Notes under the pieces: model-generated
What the model was told of the DNA's origin: nothing
Database searches by the model: none
What the model saw: only the letters and a program-made list of their open reading frames with translations
Assembly (NCBI RefSeq): GCF_012273015.1
Contig: NZ_CP050954.1
Coordinates: 4,070,001 to 4,134,000, forward strand
Direction: 5' to 3'
DNA from: Hymenobacter sp. BT18
Lineage (GTDB): Bacteria > Bacteroidota > Bacteroidia > Cytophagales > Hymenobacteraceae
Length of the DNA: 64,000 nucleotides
Shown here: piece by piece, positions 25,505 to 33,299 of the stretch
How positions within the stretch are numbered: position 1 is the first letter of the stretch
Layout of the letters: each line of letters begins with the position of its first letter
Program-made: the position numbers and the translations under genes

Positions 25505-28121
25505 TAAAATTCTGAAATCATATACTATTATTCCTGATCATCTTTACGTTCGGAGAGAAGCTGATCGTCTGGTTGAATTCATAATAAATGACACAGGTCG
25601 CCCCGGTTATGTCTTAGTTGCTAGACAAATGGGCAAGACGAATTTGCTTCTTAATGCAAAGGAACAGTTAATAGGCCCAGAAGATGCGTGTGTTTATGTA
25701 GATTTCTCAAATTCATTTAGAAGTGCACGCGAGTGTTTTCGATATATTATTGACTTAGCAATCGATACTAACATTGAAAAATTACATTTTCTATCTGATA
25801 CTATATCAAAAATGCGTAAAGAAAGTGATGAAGTTGATCATGTTGAACATTTATTAGAATTGCGATTACTGCTACAAGTAATAAAAGGCAAGCTAATTAT
25901 TCTAATTGATGAAGTGGACGCAATGACTACTGTCCAATTTTCAGATGTTATTTTTAAACAAATTAGGAGCATATATTTCTCTAGGACGAATTATCCAATT
26001 TTGCATAAATTGAATTATATTCTTTCTGGAGTCGGAGAGCCATCTAAGTTAATTCAAGATTCTAAAATATCGCCTTTTAATATTGGTCAAGAAATTTTCT
26101 TGGGTGATTTTAGTTACTATGAATATCTTGAATTTGTAAGAAAGGCTAAGTTGAACCTAAGCAATGAAGTTGCTGAAAGGATATATTATTGGGCCTATGG
26201 TAATCCACGAATGACGTATGAAATATGCTCTGCAGTTGAGGATGTATTATTACTTGACTCTGCTATTGATGTAGAAATCATAGATAAAATCGTAGGTATG
26301 ATGTATCTAACTACGTTTGATCGGGTGCCACTTGATAATATTCGTAGTATGATTCAGAAAGATCAAGATATAGCAAGGGCTGTTATAAGTCTGAGAAATA
26401 AAGATTATCAGGCTATAGCCATGGCCCAAAGAAGGCAACTATACCTTTTAGGTGTAGTTGGAGCAAATTTTGAAAACGATAAAATAGCAATTAAAAATAG
26501 AATTATTGACAAAGCATTGTCGAAGGAATGGTTATTGGAAATTGTTGATGATGATAATAGCCTAATGGAGTTGGCAACTCTTGCATTTGCTAGAAAGGAT
26601 TATGATGGGGTCATTAGCTTGCTTGAGGAAAGCATTGACAAGTATACTGGACTTGATTTTGTTGTTTTGCAACACGCAATAATAAATTCATATTCATTAA
26701 AGAGAAATTACAGAAGCGTTATTGATCACTTTGACAAGCATGGTATTGAAATTGCTCCAGATCAGATAAAAGATGTATTAATTGTTAAATTAGAATCTCT
26801 GTTCCTTTATGCATCAGCACTCACTGAGCTAAGTATGTTCGATAAGGCTTGCTATGTTTATTTAAAAATTATATCATTTGAAATACGCGATTTTTACTAT
26901 TTTAAGTCTCTGCTTGCTGTTACATATTTAATTACGAAAGAGGAATCATCTTTAAACTTATTTAATTATTCTAATTTTGGACTTGAACTTGAATTCATTG
27001 CTATTATCAACAAGATATTGACTGAGCTAGAGTTTAGTGATCCTATAATGACTGAAGAGCAGATTAAGTCTATTAAGGTGAATTCTCATGTTAGTCTCGG
27101 AATGTATTATAAAGACCAAGATAAAATTGAATTAGCATTTAATCATTTTAAAGAAGCATTTAGTCGTTCAGCTTCTTACATTCAGCCATTTGTGTTATTT
27201 AACATGGCTGTAACTGCTAAATCCGTTGTTGAAAAGAATGGTTATCTTATTGAATCAGTTAATGCTGTTGTAAATAACAAGATAAATCTTAGAGCATGTT
27301 TAAATGGTGATCCTATACGATTTAGTTATATGATGGCTTTAAGCCTTGTGAATCAATGCCTATTATTTAGTCGGGAATATTCATTTATCTTGGTTAGGCA
27401 TTTTTATGAGATTGAAACAAAACTTGCAGATATCAAAATTGATAAGGCCAAAAATATAGATCTTAATCAGCAGTTGATAGCAAGAGAGGAATTTATACTA
27501 TTATCAATAAATGAATTCAGCGCATCATTGACTAAAGATCAAATCAGGTACAGTTACAAAATATTTAAAGAATCTAATTACTTGACGGTTTTGAGAGGTA
27601 AAGAATTCTTTATATCTGCTACTAAGGATAACTTTCTTAGTGATATGGATTCATTGGACTTATCCTATTTCTCTGTAATTACTCATAATGCTATTTTAGA
27701 GGAGGATCTAGAGCTTTCTCAAGCTCTAGTCAAGTTTATGCGTGATAACTATTTTAATCGATCCGGGAGGTCAATCTCTGAAATCACGCTTATGGATTAC
27801 TATGAAATGGAGATAATGCGAAAAAAATCTAATATAACTGAGGTATTCAGTAAAGCTAAGTCTATTCTGGCTTTACTCAAAGGATATAACTCTGATAATA
27901 GTGATTCTGTCTTTGTAGATAAGAAAAACATTGACAACATACGTAATACTGCCTTTCAAACTTATACTGAGTTAGTTCCTAAATTCTCAAACGCAATCGA
28001 TAATAGTATAGGTGGGCGTAATAGAAAAGTTACTGTCCAATTTAAAGACGGTTCAGTCGCAACTGATAAATTCAAGAGATTTGAAAAAGATATTGCCAAA
28101 GGACTGTGTAAAATATTATAG
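25497..28121 (+). CDS. AAA-like (AAA_35-type) ATPase with long helical-repeat C-terminus, putative sensor
   Basis: 874 residues from the ATG at 25497, overlapping the preceding stop (ATGCATAA); the TTG at 25479 is less likely. The start (YVRREADRLVEFI, then GYVLVARQMGKTNLL) is the signature of the AAA-like PF14516 group: Walker A at 42-48 (K47), Walker B LIILIDEVDAM (133-142, D138/E139), then a winged-helix-like region (to about 340). Residues about 360-830 are helical with TPR-like spacing. This STAND-type layout, NTPase followed by a repeat array, is used by bacterial immune sensors that recognise a phage component through the repeats. With the PNP protein it forms a two-gene effector/sensor unit. 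Function inferred, not shown. Confidence 0.7.
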   Translation: MHNKILKSYTIIPDHLYVRREADRLVEFIINDTGRPGYVLVARQMGKTNLLLNAKEQLIGPEDACVYVDFSNSFRSARECFRYIIDLAIDTNIEKLHFLSDTISKMRKESDEVDHVEHLLELRLLLQVIKGKLIILIDEVDAMTTVQFSDVIFKQIRSIYFSRTNYPILHKLNYILSGVGEPSKLIQDSKISPFNIGQEIFLGDFSYYEYLEFVRKAKLNLSNEVAERIYYWAYGNPRMTYEICSAVEDVLLLDSAIDVEIIDKIVGMMYLTTFDRVPLDNIRSMIQKDQDIARAVISLRNKDYQAIAMAQRRQLYLLGVVGANFENDKIAIKNRIIDKALSKEWLLEIVDDDNSLMELATLAFARKDYDGVISLLEESIDKYTGLDFVVLQHAIINSYSLKRNYRSVIDHFDKHGIEIAPDQIKDVLIVKLESLFLYASALTELSMFDKACYVYLKIISFEIRDFYYFKSLLAVTYLITKEESSLNLFNYSNFGLELEFIAIINKILTELEFSDPIMTEEQIKSIKVNSHVSLGMYYKDQDKIELAFNHFKEAFSRSASYIQPFVLFNMAVTAKSVVEKNGYLIESVNAVVNNKINLRACLNGDPIRFSYMMALSLVNQCLLFSREYSFILVRHFYEIETKLADIKIDKAKNIDLNQQLIAREEFILLSINEFSASLTKDQIRYSYKIFKESNYLTVLRGKEFFISATKDNFLSDMDSLDLSYFSVITHNAILEEDLELSQALVKFMRDNYFNRSGRSISEITLMDYYEMEIMRKKSNITEVFSKAKSILALLKGYNSDNSDSVFVDKKNIDNIRNTAFQTYTELVPKFSNAIDNSIGGRNRKVTVQFKDGSVATDKFKRFEKDIAKGLCKIL

Positions 28122-28140
28122 CTTCTTGAAGTTCTCATGT

Positions 28141-28415
28141 TTCACGCTAGATACACCAGCGAACCTTACTGATACAGCTTGTGCTAAGAGAATAGCTGTA
28201 CGGAAAGAAAATCCACTACAGGCTGAAGCGAACGTGAAGCCGCTGCACTGGTGAAGCATATGATGGAGAAGCATAGCAGCCGAGAAATAGCAGCTCAGCT
28301 AAACAGTGCAGGATATAGAAGCAGACGTGGTAACGACTTTACCAATGCTCAGGCACTACAGCTGATACACCAGCTAACAGCAGCACCAGTAGTGAAGGAA
28401 GCACTAGCTGAGTAG
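28141..28415 (+). pseudogene. Remnant of a serine recombinase, C-terminal fragment
   Basis: One frame reads LDTPANLTDTACAKRIAVRK and EANVKPLHW to a stop; the next frame continues MEKHSSREIAAQLNSAGYRS and RRGNDFTNAQALQLIHQL to TAG at 28415. This is the linker and HTH domain of a small serine recombinase (resolvase/invertase type), broken by a frameshift. About 60 residues expected between this fragment and the one at 23371-23540 are missing, and the PNP/ATPase operon lies between them. Confidence 0.7.
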
Positions 28416-28429
28416 AGAGGCTGTAAATA

Positions 28430-28460
28430 AAAAACCCTATCCATTCCAGATAGGGTTTTT
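28430..28460 (+). terminator. Intrinsic terminator after the recombinase remnant
   Basis: AAAAACCCTATC / GATAGGGTTTTT with a 7-base loop. It probably once ended the recombinase gene and now can end transcription from the PNP/ATPase operon. Confidence 0.85.
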
Positions 28461-28508
28461 CATTGTAGCTGCTACCAGTCTACTTATCTTGTCTTATAAC
28501 CTCCAACT

Positions 28509-29075
28509 ATGCCTGAAGCCATTCTCTTTACCGCAATCAAAGTTTTAGGACCGGTCGCGAAGCTGCTGAGTCCATTCGTTTCCCCTATTCGGAAGTACTT
28601 TGAACAGCCGAAGGTAGCCGTACGCTTAGTTTTCCAGCATTCTGGCCGTAGAACACACGGTATGACTCAAAACAACAAGTTCCCGCCAAATGGAGAAGCA
28701 ATTTCCATTGGAGACTTAGCCAACTACAACCACCTGTACGAACTGCGCTGGAATTTCGAGCTGATTCTAACGAACAACTCGGAAATAACCGCTTACCGGC
28801 TACGGTTCCCTGAGCACGAAGGCATAAAGGTTACGATAGAGCCTGCGTTCGACTACACCTTTCCGCTCGCTCCGAACGCTCGTCGAGTCTACACCCTGAC
28901 AGCTACTATACCCTACGAAAGCACACCAGCCGAAGCAGATAAAGTAGTCAAAGAAGGCCCAGCTAGTGTACTACGCATCGAGTACGAGAACATCAAAGGC
29001 AGACGGTACTACACCGACTTCTATGCAAAGGAGAAGGACGAAACGAAAAAGAACGAGTACGGAGTAGTTGAATAG
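28509..29075 (+). CDS. Beta-rich protein paired with a caspase-like protease
   Basis: 188 residues, not a family I can name. An N-terminal hydrophobic helix (AILFTAIKVLGPVAKLLSPF) may be a membrane anchor or a buried helix. Residues about 35-170 look like a beta sandwich, with alternating strands (VAVRLVFQHSG, LRWNFELILTNNSEITAYRL, RRVYTLTATIPYE, VLRIEYENIKGRRYYTDFYA). This resembles Ig-like ligand-binding domains. It precedes the caspase-like gene by 22 bases on the same strand, so the two are probably one unit: a sensor, adaptor or substrate plus a protease. GC content is higher than in the neighbouring PNP/ATPase module, which suggests a separate origin. Confidence 0.5.
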   Translation: MPEAILFTAIKVLGPVAKLLSPFVSPIRKYFEQPKVAVRLVFQHSGRRTHGMTQNNKFPPNGEAISIGDLANYNHLYELRWNFELILTNNSEITAYRLRFPEHEGIKVTIEPAFDYTFPLAPNARRVYTLTATIPYESTPAEADKVVKEGPASVLRIEYENIKGRRYYTDFYAKEKDETKKNEYGVVE

Positions 29076-29097
29076 ACACTAGCTAGGATAGAAGACT

Positions 29098-29925
29098 ATG
29101 AGCCTGTTTGACGATAATGACATCAGCTATTCTCAGTTTAACCGAATCTATGTTATCGAAGTAGTAATACAAGGTGAATGGAGAACAGGTAAAGAATTAT
29201 ATGATGATACGCTAAGCAAATATGAGTTTAAACATCCTTGGTTCACATCGTCCTATCATCCTATCGACAGCAAGAAAGGTTTGCTTTCGCTGCTTAAGCA
29301 GATTAGGTCGGATGCTGCGACAAAACAGATATTCCCATACTTACACTTCGAAGCACACGGCAACAAGGTAGGCTTACAGGTGAGCAGGGGAGTTATAATG
29401 AAATGGGAAGATTTAGCGGACGAGCTGCGTAAAATCAATATCGTTACGAAAAACAACCTAATGGTTTCACTCGCTTCGTGCTACGGTAGCTACATCTTGA
29501 AAGGTGCTAGATTGAATCAACGAGCACCCTTTTACGGCGTTATAGCACCTGTTGAGAGGATAAAGAGCACAGAGATAATCGAAGCCTACAACATTCTATA
29601 TGACAATATTGTAAACTCAGATGATATTCATAAAGCAATAGACTTAATCAGAGCCAATATTCAACAACCCACTAGTAGAATAACCTATATACATAGTGAG
29701 ACCGTTTTCAGAGCTATATCAGAGAACCTAGCAAGGGATATGCGTGAGCCTATCTACAGGCAGAAGCGGATTCTAGAAATGACCGCTAAGCATATGAGTA
29801 ATGTTCACTTGCGATTAAACAATACAATTCCACAAATAATAGACCGTATTACAAACGTTGTAAACAACAGTGATAATACCTTTATTCAAATGATTCAGCA
29901 CTTCAGAATGGATGATTTGAAGTAG
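29098..29925 (+). CDS. Caspase/CHAT-like cysteine protease
   Basis: 275 residues. The N-terminal 165 residues follow the caspase-fold order: strand (RIYVIEVVI), helix, a strand ending in the catalytic His-Gly (YLHFEAHGN, H87-G88), helix, then a strand with the catalytic Cys (LMVSLASCYGSYI, C128), then a further strand/helix (FYGVIAPVERIKSTEIIEAY). The H-G plus S-C-Y-G pair is the dyad of caspase-hemoglobinase/CHAT proteases. Residues about 170-275 are helical and may mediate oligomerisation or partner contact. No signal peptide. Such proteases serve as death effectors in several prokaryotic immune systems. It is the second gene of a pair with 28509-29075. Confidence 0.55.
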   Translation: MSLFDDNDISYSQFNRIYVIEVVIQGEWRTGKELYDDTLSKYEFKHPWFTSSYHPIDSKKGLLSLLKQIRSDAATKQIFPYLHFEAHGNKVGLQVSRGVIMKWEDLADELRKINIVTKNNLMVSLASCYGSYILKGARLNQRAPFYGVIAPVERIKSTEIIEAYNILYDNIVNSDDIHKAIDLIRANIQQPTSRITYIHSETVFRAISENLARDMREPIYRQKRILEMTAKHMSNVHLRLNNTIPQIIDRITNVVNNSDNTFIQMIQHFRMDDLK

Positions 29926-30045
29926 CCTAAGCTTTCTTCATCAGCCAGCCTTTGCGTTTGAAGACTGCTCTGGTCCTAGTGGTAAGTGTGGGAATGAAGG
30001 GACAGTGAGGCCAGAGTATGATAGAGGGAGTGAAATTTTATTTTT

Positions 30046-30351
30046 TTAATTCCACTGCCTACGGCGTTTGATGTACTCATCAACGTCCGAAGAGGAAACA
30101 CGCCAAGCGGCCCGTAATGAGTTCCCTCCTGTATTGGTGTTAATACCCGGTAAATGCCCGTTGGCTATCAGCTTTCTGACTTGCGCTGTGCATACTTTAA
30201 GCTTTCCAGCAACATCGGCAACTGTAAGGAGCTTAGGTTCGGAAACAGGAGCCGGTTTGCTTGCGGCTGACTGTGCTGCGAGTATTGCGTTAGCAATGGC
30301 TGTTGCTAGTGGTTGCAAGTCTTCAGGACGAACGGAAAAAGTGAGGTTCAT
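30046..30351 (-). CDS. Helix-turn-helix excisionase-like protein
   Basis: 101 residues. Residues about 38-100 are a MerR/excisionase-type winged HTH (LLTVADVAGKLKVCTAQVRK, then LIANGHLPGI, WRVSSSDVDEYIKRRR), and the N-terminus is an Ala-rich helix. It is the last gene before the right attachment site and points inwards, as expected for the Xis of the integrase at 18935. It may bind near attR to steer recombination towards excision. It could also be a general regulator of the element. Confidence 0.75.
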   Translation of the reverse strand: MNLTFSVRPEDLQPLATAIANAILAAQSAASKPAPVSEPKLLTVADVAGKLKVCTAQVRKLIANGHLPGINTNTGGNSLRAAWRVSSSDVDEYIKRRRQWN

Positions 30352-30533
30352 ACAGGTTAGGTCTGGTTCGTTGTTATACCAGCAACTATACCCAAAATGT
30401 TACCTGCCTAGCTAACGAAAGAAAAATAAAGCAATAGCTGCAAAGCCAGATAGTAAAAAGGAAGGAAAATGAGTGCTACAGACGCACCCAATGCTCTATA
30501 GCGATACTAACACGATATCGATAAAAAGAAAAA
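30352..30533. other. Right-end region of the element
   Basis: Non-coding stretch between the excisionase start and the tRNA terminator. It probably contains the excisionase promoter and integrase arm sites; no clear repeats are identified. Confidence 0.4.
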
Positions 30534-30573
30534 CACCCATAACAAGCTCATTTAAAGCCTATTATGGGTGTTG
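30534..30573 (-). terminator. Element-supplied terminator for tRNA-Arg
   Basis: Minus strand: AACACCCATAA and TTATGGGTGTT pair around a loop of about 17 bases and are followed by TTTTCTTTTT. It begins a few bases after the tRNA 3' end and replaces the terminator displaced to 18702-18733. Confidence 0.7.
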
Positions 30574-30575
30574 GA

Positions 30576-30589
30576 TGTGGTCGCGCCAG
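30576..30589. repeat. attR direct repeat (14 bp), 3' end of tRNA-Arg
   Basis: TGTGGTCGCGCCAG, identical to 18740-18753. On the minus strand it covers the last 12 bases of tRNA-Arg and two bases beyond, so integration preserved the tRNA. Confidence 0.8.
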
Positions 30590-30649
30590 GAATCGAACCT
30601 GGATCAAGAGCTTCGGAGACTCCTATACTATCCGTTGTACTACGCGACC
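30578..30649 (-). tRNA. tRNA-Arg (anticodon CCG)
   Basis: 72 bases, cloverleaf on the minus strand. The acceptor GGTCGCG pairs with CGCGACC and the discriminator is A. The T arm holds GGTTCGATTCC. The anticodon loop CTCCGAA gives anticodon CCG. CCA is not encoded. It is the integration target of the element. Confidence 0.9.
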
Positions 30650-30670
30650 GGTCGGGTAGGTTTGGGGTGG

Positions 30671-30702
30671 CAAAACTAAGCAGAAAACGCTCGGTGCACA
30701 AC
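30671..30702 (-). promoter_or_regulatory. Promoter of tRNA-Arg
   Basis: Minus strand: GTTG (30702-30699), a 20-base spacer, then TAGTTTTG (30678-30671), matching TAnnTTTG. Transcription would start about 15 bases before the mature tRNA. Confidence 0.6.
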
Positions 30703-30842
30703 TTCAATCCCGAATTCCCCCGTTTCGCGTAACGATTGTTCAGCGAAGCTGTAATATCAGCCCGCGTAAATTTTTGAGTGCTAGGGAGTAGGCAACCTGT
30801 GCCGGGCAAAGAATTTATGCATTGTTGCTTACTGCCTGGGCG

Positions 30843-31742
30843 CTACTGGCCACCACCAGCCGTAGGATATTCGGCTTTGGCAGCCGGCAAGGCGGTCGGG
30901 ACCGGTGGAGCGTAGAATGTGGCCAGGGAACGGGTATAGCGCATGGCAGCCAGCTTTTGCCGCTGGAAGGCCAGCAGCTTGCGGGCGCCCTCCGGTAGGA
31001 GCATCAGCCCCGTAGCCGCCGTTTTTACACCGAATCGGTTGTCGAGTACCGTATCAAAGTAATACAGGTAGCGGTGTAGCCATTTAAAGTAGCTTTTAGC
31101 GGAGGTGTCAGCTGAGCCAAGGATAGAGAGGCCTTTCGTGTTGGAAGCCAGGGCCTGCTGGAGTTCCACTGCGTTGACTGGCTGCCCGTTCAGCAGTGGG
31201 ACGATGTCAAACTGGCTGTCGACCATAATCCACTTGCCTTGGTCCGGCAGCCAGGCCTCCGTGAGAGCGTGGCCCGCAGCCGATGGCCGAGTATCCGCAT
31301 CCGAAGCTTTGAGAAATAAGGGCCGGGCCGGAATGCCTACTGCATTCAGGGCCGTGGTCAGTACGGCGCCAAACTCAACGCATTGCACCGATTTGCCCAG
31401 CATGGCGGCCCGCAGGATAGCAAAAGCGTCCCGGGTTTGCAAGTCCTGCCGACCATCGTGCTCTAACCGATTGTGTACCCAGCGCGAGAGGGCAGTTACC
31501 CGCTCCAAGTCAGTGGAAGCAGTACCCATGGCCTCGTCCAGCCCATACATTTCCCGGAAACGAACCAAATACTCCGTGTCGGAAGTACTGTACTGAAAGG
31601 TATAGGCTGTAACGTCGGGGGCCTCTTCAAACTCCAGTGGGGTCGAGGCAACTTCGGCAGAGGCAAACAACTGAGCTTCAGCGGGGAAAGAAACAGCCGA
31701 AGTAGAGAAAGACAACAGTATGGTATAAATCAAATTTTTCAT
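30843..31742 (-). CDS. Secreted transglutaminase-like domain protein
   Basis: 299 residues with a signal peptide (MKNLIYTILLSFSTSAVSFP, then AEAQ). The transglutaminase/protease-like core has a complete triad: C121 in SVQCVEFG, H158 in AGHALTEAWL and D175 in WIMVDSQFD. It probably acts in the periplasm or outside the cell as a peptidase or amidase-like enzyme rather than a cross-linker; the substrate is unknown. It is a single gene on the minus strand just outside the element, and GC content is back to chromosomal level here. Confidence 0.8.
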   Translation of the reverse strand: MKNLIYTILLSFSTSAVSFPAEAQLFASAEVASTPLEFEEAPDVTAYTFQYSTSDTEYLVRFREMYGLDEAMGTASTDLERVTALSRWVHNRLEHDGRQDLQTRDAFAILRAAMLGKSVQCVEFGAVLTTALNAVGIPARPLFLKASDADTRPSAAGHALTEAWLPDQGKWIMVDSQFDIVPLLNGQPVNAVELQQALASNTKGLSILGSADTSAKSYFKWLHRYLYYFDTVLDNRFGVKTAATGLMLLPEGARKLLAFQRQKLAAMRYTRSLATFYAPPVPTALPAAKAEYPTAGGGQ

Positions 31743-31882
31743 AAGACTGCTCGGTGAAAACTCCTTAACGAAGACAATTCGTTCTGGGTTAACCTCTATT
31801 TTCTACTTTCGAGTCAAAAGTAGTCGGCAGTGCTATACGATGATATCACATAAACGGGTGATACTATTTCTCTATAGAATAC

Positions 31883-31914
31883 AAAAGCCCTTCTGGTGAA
31901 CCAGAAGGGCTTTT
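31883..31914. terminator. Intrinsic terminator after sucC
   Basis: AAAAGCCCTTCTGG / CCAGAAGGGCTTTT with a TGAA loop, symmetric and functional on both strands. Confidence 0.88.
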
Positions 31915-31939
31915 GCCTGACAAAAGATGGGAGCCGTTA

Positions 31940-33145
31940 TTACGAAATTCCCTGCTCGGCCAGTACTTCTTTTACTTTCTGGGCCGCATCCTTCAGCAGC
32001 ACGGCTGAATACACCTTCAGGCCCGACTCGTCGATGATACGGGCGCCTTCTTCGGCGTTGGTGCCCTGCAGACGGACGATGATTGGCACTTTGATGTCGC
32101 CGATGTTCTTGTAGGCTTCCACCACGCCATTGGCCACCCGGTCGCAGCGTACGATGCCCCCGAAGATGTTGATGAGGATGGCCTTCACATTCGGGTCTTT
32201 CAGAATGATGCGGAAGCCTGCTTCTACGGTTTGAGCATTGGCTCCACCCCCTACGTCGAGGAAGTTGGCCGGCTCGCCGCCGCTGAGCTTGATGATGTCC
32301 ATGGTGGCCATAGCCAAGCCGGCGCCGTTTACCATGCAGCCCACGTTGCCGTCGAGCTTCACGTAGTTCAGGTTCGAGGCCGAGGCTTCTACCTCCAGCG
32401 GGTCCTCTTCGTTGGTGTCGCGCAGCTCTACGAAGTCTTTGTGACGGTAGAGGGCGTTTTCGTCGAGAGTCACTTTGGCGTCAACGGCGAGAATCTTATC
32501 GTCCGAGGTCTTCAGCACGGGGTTGATTTCGAACATGCTGGAGTCCGTCTCGTCGTAGGCTTTGTAGAGAGCCTGCACGAACTTCACCATTTCCTTCTGG
32601 GCAGCGCCGGTGAGGCCCAGGTTGAAGGCAATTTTGGCCGCCTGGAAAGGGCGCAGGCCCACGCGCGGGTCGATGGTTTCCTTGTGGATTTTCTCGGGGT
32701 GCGCCTCGGCTACCTCCTCAATGTCCATACCGCCCTCGGTGGTATAGATAATAACGTTCTTACCGGAGGTGCGGTCCAGCAGCACGCTCATGTAAAACTC
32801 TTTGGTTTCGGAAGCGCCGGGGTAGTACACATCCTGGGCTACCAGCACCTTGTGCACTTTGCGACCTTCGGGGCCGGTTTGCTTGGTTACCAGCTGCATG
32901 CCGATGATGTTGCCGGCAATTTCTTTCACCTGGTCCAGGTTTTTGGCGAGCTTCACTCCGCCCCCTTTGCCCCGGCCACCCGCGTGAATCTGGGCTTTGA
33001 TAACGTGCCAGCCGGTACCGGTTTCGGCGGTCAGCTTTTTGGCGGCCTCTACGGCTTCCTCGGCCGTGTCGGCCGTGTAGCCTTCCTGCACGCGCACGCC
33101 GTAGCGCTTGAGAATTTCTTTACCCTGATACTCGTGGATGTTCAT
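31940..33145 (-). CDS. sucC: Succinate-CoA ligase (ADP-forming), beta subunit
   Basis: 401 residues from the ATG at 33145 (MNIHEYQGKEILKRYGV, the standard N-terminus); the extension to 33202 is not typical. ATP-grasp nucleotide-binding domain with AQIHAGGRGKGGGVKLAK (about 47-64) and a C-terminal CoA-ligase domain with NFLDVGGGAN and IFGGIVRCD. It forms succinate and ATP from succinyl-CoA in the TCA cycle together with a SucD alpha subunit, which is not encoded next to it here. A near-consensus -7 element (TACTTTCG, 33197-33190) lies 44 bases upstream. Confidence 0.96.
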   Translation of the reverse strand: MNIHEYQGKEILKRYGVRVQEGYTADTAEEAVEAAKKLTAETGTGWHVIKAQIHAGGRGKGGGVKLAKNLDQVKEIAGNIIGMQLVTKQTGPEGRKVHKVLVAQDVYYPGASETKEFYMSVLLDRTSGKNVIIYTTEGGMDIEEVAEAHPEKIHKETIDPRVGLRPFQAAKIAFNLGLTGAAQKEMVKFVQALYKAYDETDSSMFEINPVLKTSDDKILAVDAKVTLDENALYRHKDFVELRDTNEEDPLEVEASASNLNYVKLDGNVGCMVNGAGLAMATMDIIKLSGGEPANFLDVGGGANAQTVEAGFRIILKDPNVKAILINIFGGIVRCDRVANGVVEAYKNIGDIKVPIIVRLQGTNAEEGARIIDESGLKVYSAVLLKDAAQKVKEVLAEQGIS

Positions 33146-33299
33146 AGAGGGTCGTTTTGAGGGAAGATTCGGGTGGGTGTTTGCGGCTGCGAAAGTAGGC
33201 AATTATCGGTAGTGCCACCTTATGCCCGGCGAAGTAACCCCGCAAGTCAGCTGTTGTTCAACGGTCTTAGATCAGGTAAATAGGCCTCAGGCTTGTCAT

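Larger units (their letters stand above)
18740..30589. mobile_element. Integrative element in tRNA-Arg with defence cargo, about 11.8 kb
   Basis: Bounded by 14-bp direct repeats (18740-18753 and 30576-30589), the right copy covering the 3' end of tRNA-Arg. A tyrosine integrase lies next to the left end and an excisionase-like protein near the right end. Base composition changes sharply to AT-rich inside. Cargo: replication-initiator-like gene, operon of mini membrane proteins, PNP/NTPase + AAA-like ATPase pair, remnants of a serine recombinase, beta-rich protein + caspase-like protease. No structural phage, conjugation or relaxase genes are seen, so transfer probably needs a helper. Confidence 0.85.

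Noticed and set aside
28012..28254. 80-codon ORF overlapping the end of the AAA-like ATPase gene
   Set aside because: Only its last part is meaningful, and that is the recombinase remnant already listed.
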